This document shows positions 61,775-64,000 of a stretch of 64,000 nucleotides of DNA, in pieces. The notes under the pieces were generated by a model that was given only the letters and a program-made list of their open reading frames with translations, was not told the DNA's origin and ran no database searches. Both the position numbers and the translations under genes were made by a program. Source of the stretch: Pictodentalium vernedei (Eukaryota > Mollusca > Scaphopoda > Dentaliida > Dentaliidae); assembly GCA_031216915.1 (NCBI GenBank), contig CM062292.1, positions 206,853,262 to 206,917,261 on the forward strand. The letters are read 5' to 3'. Position 1 is the first letter of the stretch. Every line of letters begins with the position of its first letter.

Positions 61775-62814
61775 ATGGAAGCATTGTACTATGATTCTGA
61801 AGTGCTTGGTAGTTTTGGTGGTGTAGACGCTCTTCATAGAGCGTCCAAGAAAAAAACTAAACAAGTTGTAAAATGGTTAGAGACTCAAGACACATACACT
61901 CTTCACAAACCTGTTCATCATACATTTCCTAGAAGGAAAGTAATAGTTAGTGGTATAGATGCACAATGGCAAGCTGACTTGGTAGATTTTCAAACATAAG
62001 TAAATTCAACAAAAACATAAAATTTTTGTTGACATGTATAGATGTGTTTAGTAAATATGCTTGGGTGATGCCATTACAAAGCAAACTTGGTGATTCCATC
62101 GTGAAAGCTTTTATTAAAATTTTCAAACAAGATCGTAAACCAGAAAAATTACAAACCGATCAAGGCAAAGAATTTCTAAACAGAACATTTCAGAATTTTC
62201 TCAAAGATCACAAAGTCGACTTATTCACTACACAAAATGTTGAAACAAAATGTTCCATAGTAGAAAGATTCAATAGAACTTTGAAAACCAAAATGTGAAA
62301 ATATTTTACCAAGAACAATACACTAACTTTTCCACTTCAAAATTTGGTGAAATCATATAAACATTCTCATCATCGCAGTATAGGTATGACCCCCATTGCC
62401 GTGAACTTTGAAAATCAAGAAGAGGTTTGGCAAAGGTTGTATGGGCAACCCATAAAACACAAGCTAACAAAGTACAAAGTAGGAGACAGAGTGCGAATCA
62501 ATAAAGTTAAGAAAACTTTTGAGAAAGGTTATAATTTGCCCAATTGGACCGAAGAGTTATTCAGAGTAGTAGCCATCAAGAAAGGACATCCAGTCACAAA
62601 CATCTTACAAGATGATAATGGAGAAATACTGAAAGGGTCATTCTACACTGAAGAGCTTCAGCGAGTTTCACATAAAACTATTTACAAAATCAAACACGTA
62701 CTCAAGAAACGTGGTCGAGGTAAGAAAAGGGAATTGTTCGTAAAGTGGTTGGGATACCCAACTTCGTTCAATTCGTGGATCAAACAGAGTCAGCTCGCCT
62801 ATAAAAGGAAGTGA
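61775..62814 (+). pseudogene. Polinton integrase with C-terminal chromodomain, broken
   Basis: Starts MEALYYDSEVLGSFGGVDAL. DDE landmarks: GIDAQWQADLVDF (first Asp, 61960-61990), KLQTDQGKEFLN (second), SIVERFNRTLKTKM (Glu, about 62260). A C-terminal chromodomain shows IYKIKHVLKKRG and ELFVKWLGYPTSFNSW. Breaks: TAA at 61997, a frameshift between 62000 and 62026 and a TGA at 62296. The integrase inserts the element and the chromodomain may direct it to marked chromatin. Confidence 0.92.
62800..62808 (+). promoter_or_regulatory. TATA box inside integrase 3' end
   Basis: TATAAAAGG lies within the last codons of the integrase, 35 bp before the ATG of the small membrane protein at 62835. Confidence 0.7.
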
Positions 62815-62834
62815 ACCTTTGAAGTTTCTTCAAA

Positions 62835-63050
62835 ATGGAAGAAGGATCGAATGGTTCTTGGCCTCTGTTTGGTAAAAGAATTCCAAGGAGCGAGATCACT
62901 TACTTTTCACAAATAATAATTTTGTATATCATCATCATTACCAGAGTCGTTAATCTCACTCTCGAAAACACAGACAGCAAGTTGTGGACTGCTCTCTTGA
63001 GTAGTAGCTTAGGATATTTGTTACCAAATCCAACCATTAAGAAAAAGTAA
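62835..63050 (+). CDS. small two-helix membrane protein
   Basis: An intact 71-residue protein. SQIIILYIIIITRVVNLTL is a clear transmembrane segment and KLWTALLSSSLGYLLPNP a second, shorter hydrophobic stretch with a conserved-looking Leu-Leu-Ser-Ser/GYLLPNP box. Such a protein regularly stands between integrase and penton-like genes in related elements; a virion membrane or entry role is possible. Its stop overlaps the next ATG by one base. Confidence 0.75.
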   Translation: MEEGSNGSWPLFGKRIPRSEITYFSQIIILYIIIITRVVNLTLENTDSKLWTALLSSSLGYLLPNPTIKKK

Positions 63051-63795
63051 TGTTTTATTTGACTCTACCAAGTAATAGTTCTATGAACGTTTTTCCAGAA
63101 AACACGTTGACTACGTACACCACTCAGTTATCACAACCAGTGAATCTCACGGGAGAATGGGAAGTAGGTCTGGCAGAGATTCAGTATCCAAATACTTGGT
63201 TCAATATTCGTGGAGAAGAAGCTTTCGTTACAGTGTTCTGGTCTTCGAAAAAGAATTACCGACTTACTCTCAAGGAAGGTCGTTATTCGGATCCCATTGA
63301 TGTGATACGAGCTATCAATGGTGTTAAAGAATTACTCTTGCCTCGTCACGATAAGGTAGCTTTTGAACTGGTTGAAGTGACTGGTAAAGTTCGTATCACG
63401 GTACGTGATGGAGTCGTGGTCACATTGAGCCCTACTCTTCAAAATATTTTGGGATTTAATGAGTGTGTTTTTAAATCAGGAACTTACAATTCTTCCAGAG
63501 TTGCCGATGTCAACCAAGGATTTTATTCACTCTATGTATACTGTGACTTGGTCGTGACCAAGTCGTAGGAGATACAAGAATACCACTTCTTCGTATCGTA
63601 CCCGTGCGTGGAAAATATGGGGATATCATCTCTAAAACATTTGAGAATGTGTATTATGTACCAGTAGAACGAACAAATTTCAGTACCGTCCAGGTGTATA
63701 TAAGGGGTGACACAGGAGCCATAGTACCATTCGAGTTCGGGAAAGTGACAGTGACACTTCATTTCAGAAAACGTAGATCTCTTCATTTCACATAA
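63050..63795 (+). pseudogene. penton-like capsid protein of element B, frameshifted
   Basis: The ATG at 63050 begins FYLTLPSNSSMNVFPENTLT, then EWEVGLAEIQYPNTWFN. The N-terminal frame ends at 63568 after about 172 codons (YCDLV...); from about 63560 a shifted frame continues with VPVRGKYGDIISKTFENVYY and FEFGKVTVTLHFRKRRSLHF to the stop at 63795. Both ends are landmarks of the Polinton/adintovirus minor jelly-roll (penton-like) capsid protein. It would form the pentameric vertices. Confidence 0.85.
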
Positions 63796-63797
63796 AC

Positions 63798-64000
63798 ATG
63801 ACTTACTGTTGTAAGTCCAAATTATACGAAGAATATTACACGAAACAAGCTGGGAACGGTCTACCAGCTTTTTCTGGAACTCAAATACAGAGAGGATATG
63901 GTTTGGGAAGTATATTGGGAGGACTGAAGACTATGGTGTTACCTTTATTGAAAACTACAGCCAGGACCGTGGGAAAACAACTCGTGAGAAAAGGAGCAGC
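63798..64000 (+). CDS. pVI-like minor virion protein, C-terminus outside window
   Basis: The ATG at 63798 is followed by YYTKQAGNGLPAFSGTQIQR and GYGLGSILGGLKTMVLPLLK, then an Ala/Lys-rich helix running off the window. A 'QAGxGLP...RGxGLGSxLGGL' start with an amphipathic helix is typical of the small lytic minor capsid proteins beside penton-like genes in these elements, comparable to adenovirus protein VI. Confidence 0.75.
   Translation, partial: MTYCCKSKLYEEYYTKQAGNGLPAFSGTQIQRGYGLGSILGGLKTMVLPLLKTTARTVGKQLVRKGA

Larger units (their letters stand above)
51895..64000 (+). mobile_element. element B: Polinton/adintovirus, right end outside window
   Basis: Starts AGTAGTATGT at 51895, sharing its first ~390 bp with the terminal repeat of element S. 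Gene order: DNA polymerase B, a repeat-rich spacer, a PC4-like gene, a packaging ATPase, a small late protein, a 173-residue virion-type protein, a chromodomain integrase, a small membrane protein, a penton-like protein and a pVI-like protein cut by the window end. A major capsid gene is expected beyond 64000. Most large genes carry one or more breaks. Confidence 0.9.

Overview
The window looks like a stretch of a mollusc (or other lophotrochozoan) nuclear genome that is almost entirely made of mobile elements. I see no prokaryotic features. The support is: spliced exons of a cytochrome P450, metazoan LINE, Penelope, Gypsy and Tc1 families, long CA and GA microsatellites, and three copies of a SINE whose core resembles the one dispersed through mollusc genomes. 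The species is an inference.

Layout. 1-1475: end of a Penelope-like element. 1500-4080: microsatellites and repeats. 4088-5660: relic of a Polinton-type terminal repeat. 6116-9345: decayed Gypsy retrotransposon (minus). 9917-21818: a Polinton/adintovirus-like element (element A) with a palindrome-rich left region, a run of late/virion genes, a convergent-gene hairpin, an AT-rich inverted repeat between divergent genes, protein-primed-type DNA polymerase B, an adenain-like protease and a fibre-like repeat protein; no capsid or integrase gene is seen and the right end is lost. 21842-26454: LINE fragment, foldback DNA, a MITE, a Tc1-like transposase relic. 26455-31278: a compact 4.8 kb element with >1.1 kb terminal inverted repeats and four genes (element S). 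31279-37217: SINE, two exons of a CYP46-like host gene (minus) and tandem repeats. 37218-42330: an old LINE copy split by a full-length 2A-bearing LINE. 42426-46330: a dispersed repeat present twice, one copy carrying a Tc1 transposon. 46641-51894: repeats, another LINE copy, foldback elements, SINE. 51895-64000: the left two thirds or so of a second Polinton/adintovirus (element B), running off the window.

How the parts relate. Elements S and B share the outer part of their terminal repeats, and S carries two zinc-finger genes whose C-terminal domain is the same family as a small late gene of B. S has no polymerase, ATPase or integrase, so it is best read as a non-autonomous, satellite-like element that depends on a B-type helper (inference). 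Each S gene sits behind a near-identical TATA-leader cassette in which the previous gene's stop codon can lie inside the TATA box. Element B seems to use two promoter classes: a duplicated ~207 bp CCAAT-containing block before polB and before a PC4-like gene, and short TATAAAAGG boxes 33-39 bp ahead of the ATG of most of the late/virion genes. Most genes of A and B carry frameshifts or stops, so both are probably fossils; element S and the 2A LINE are the best preserved.
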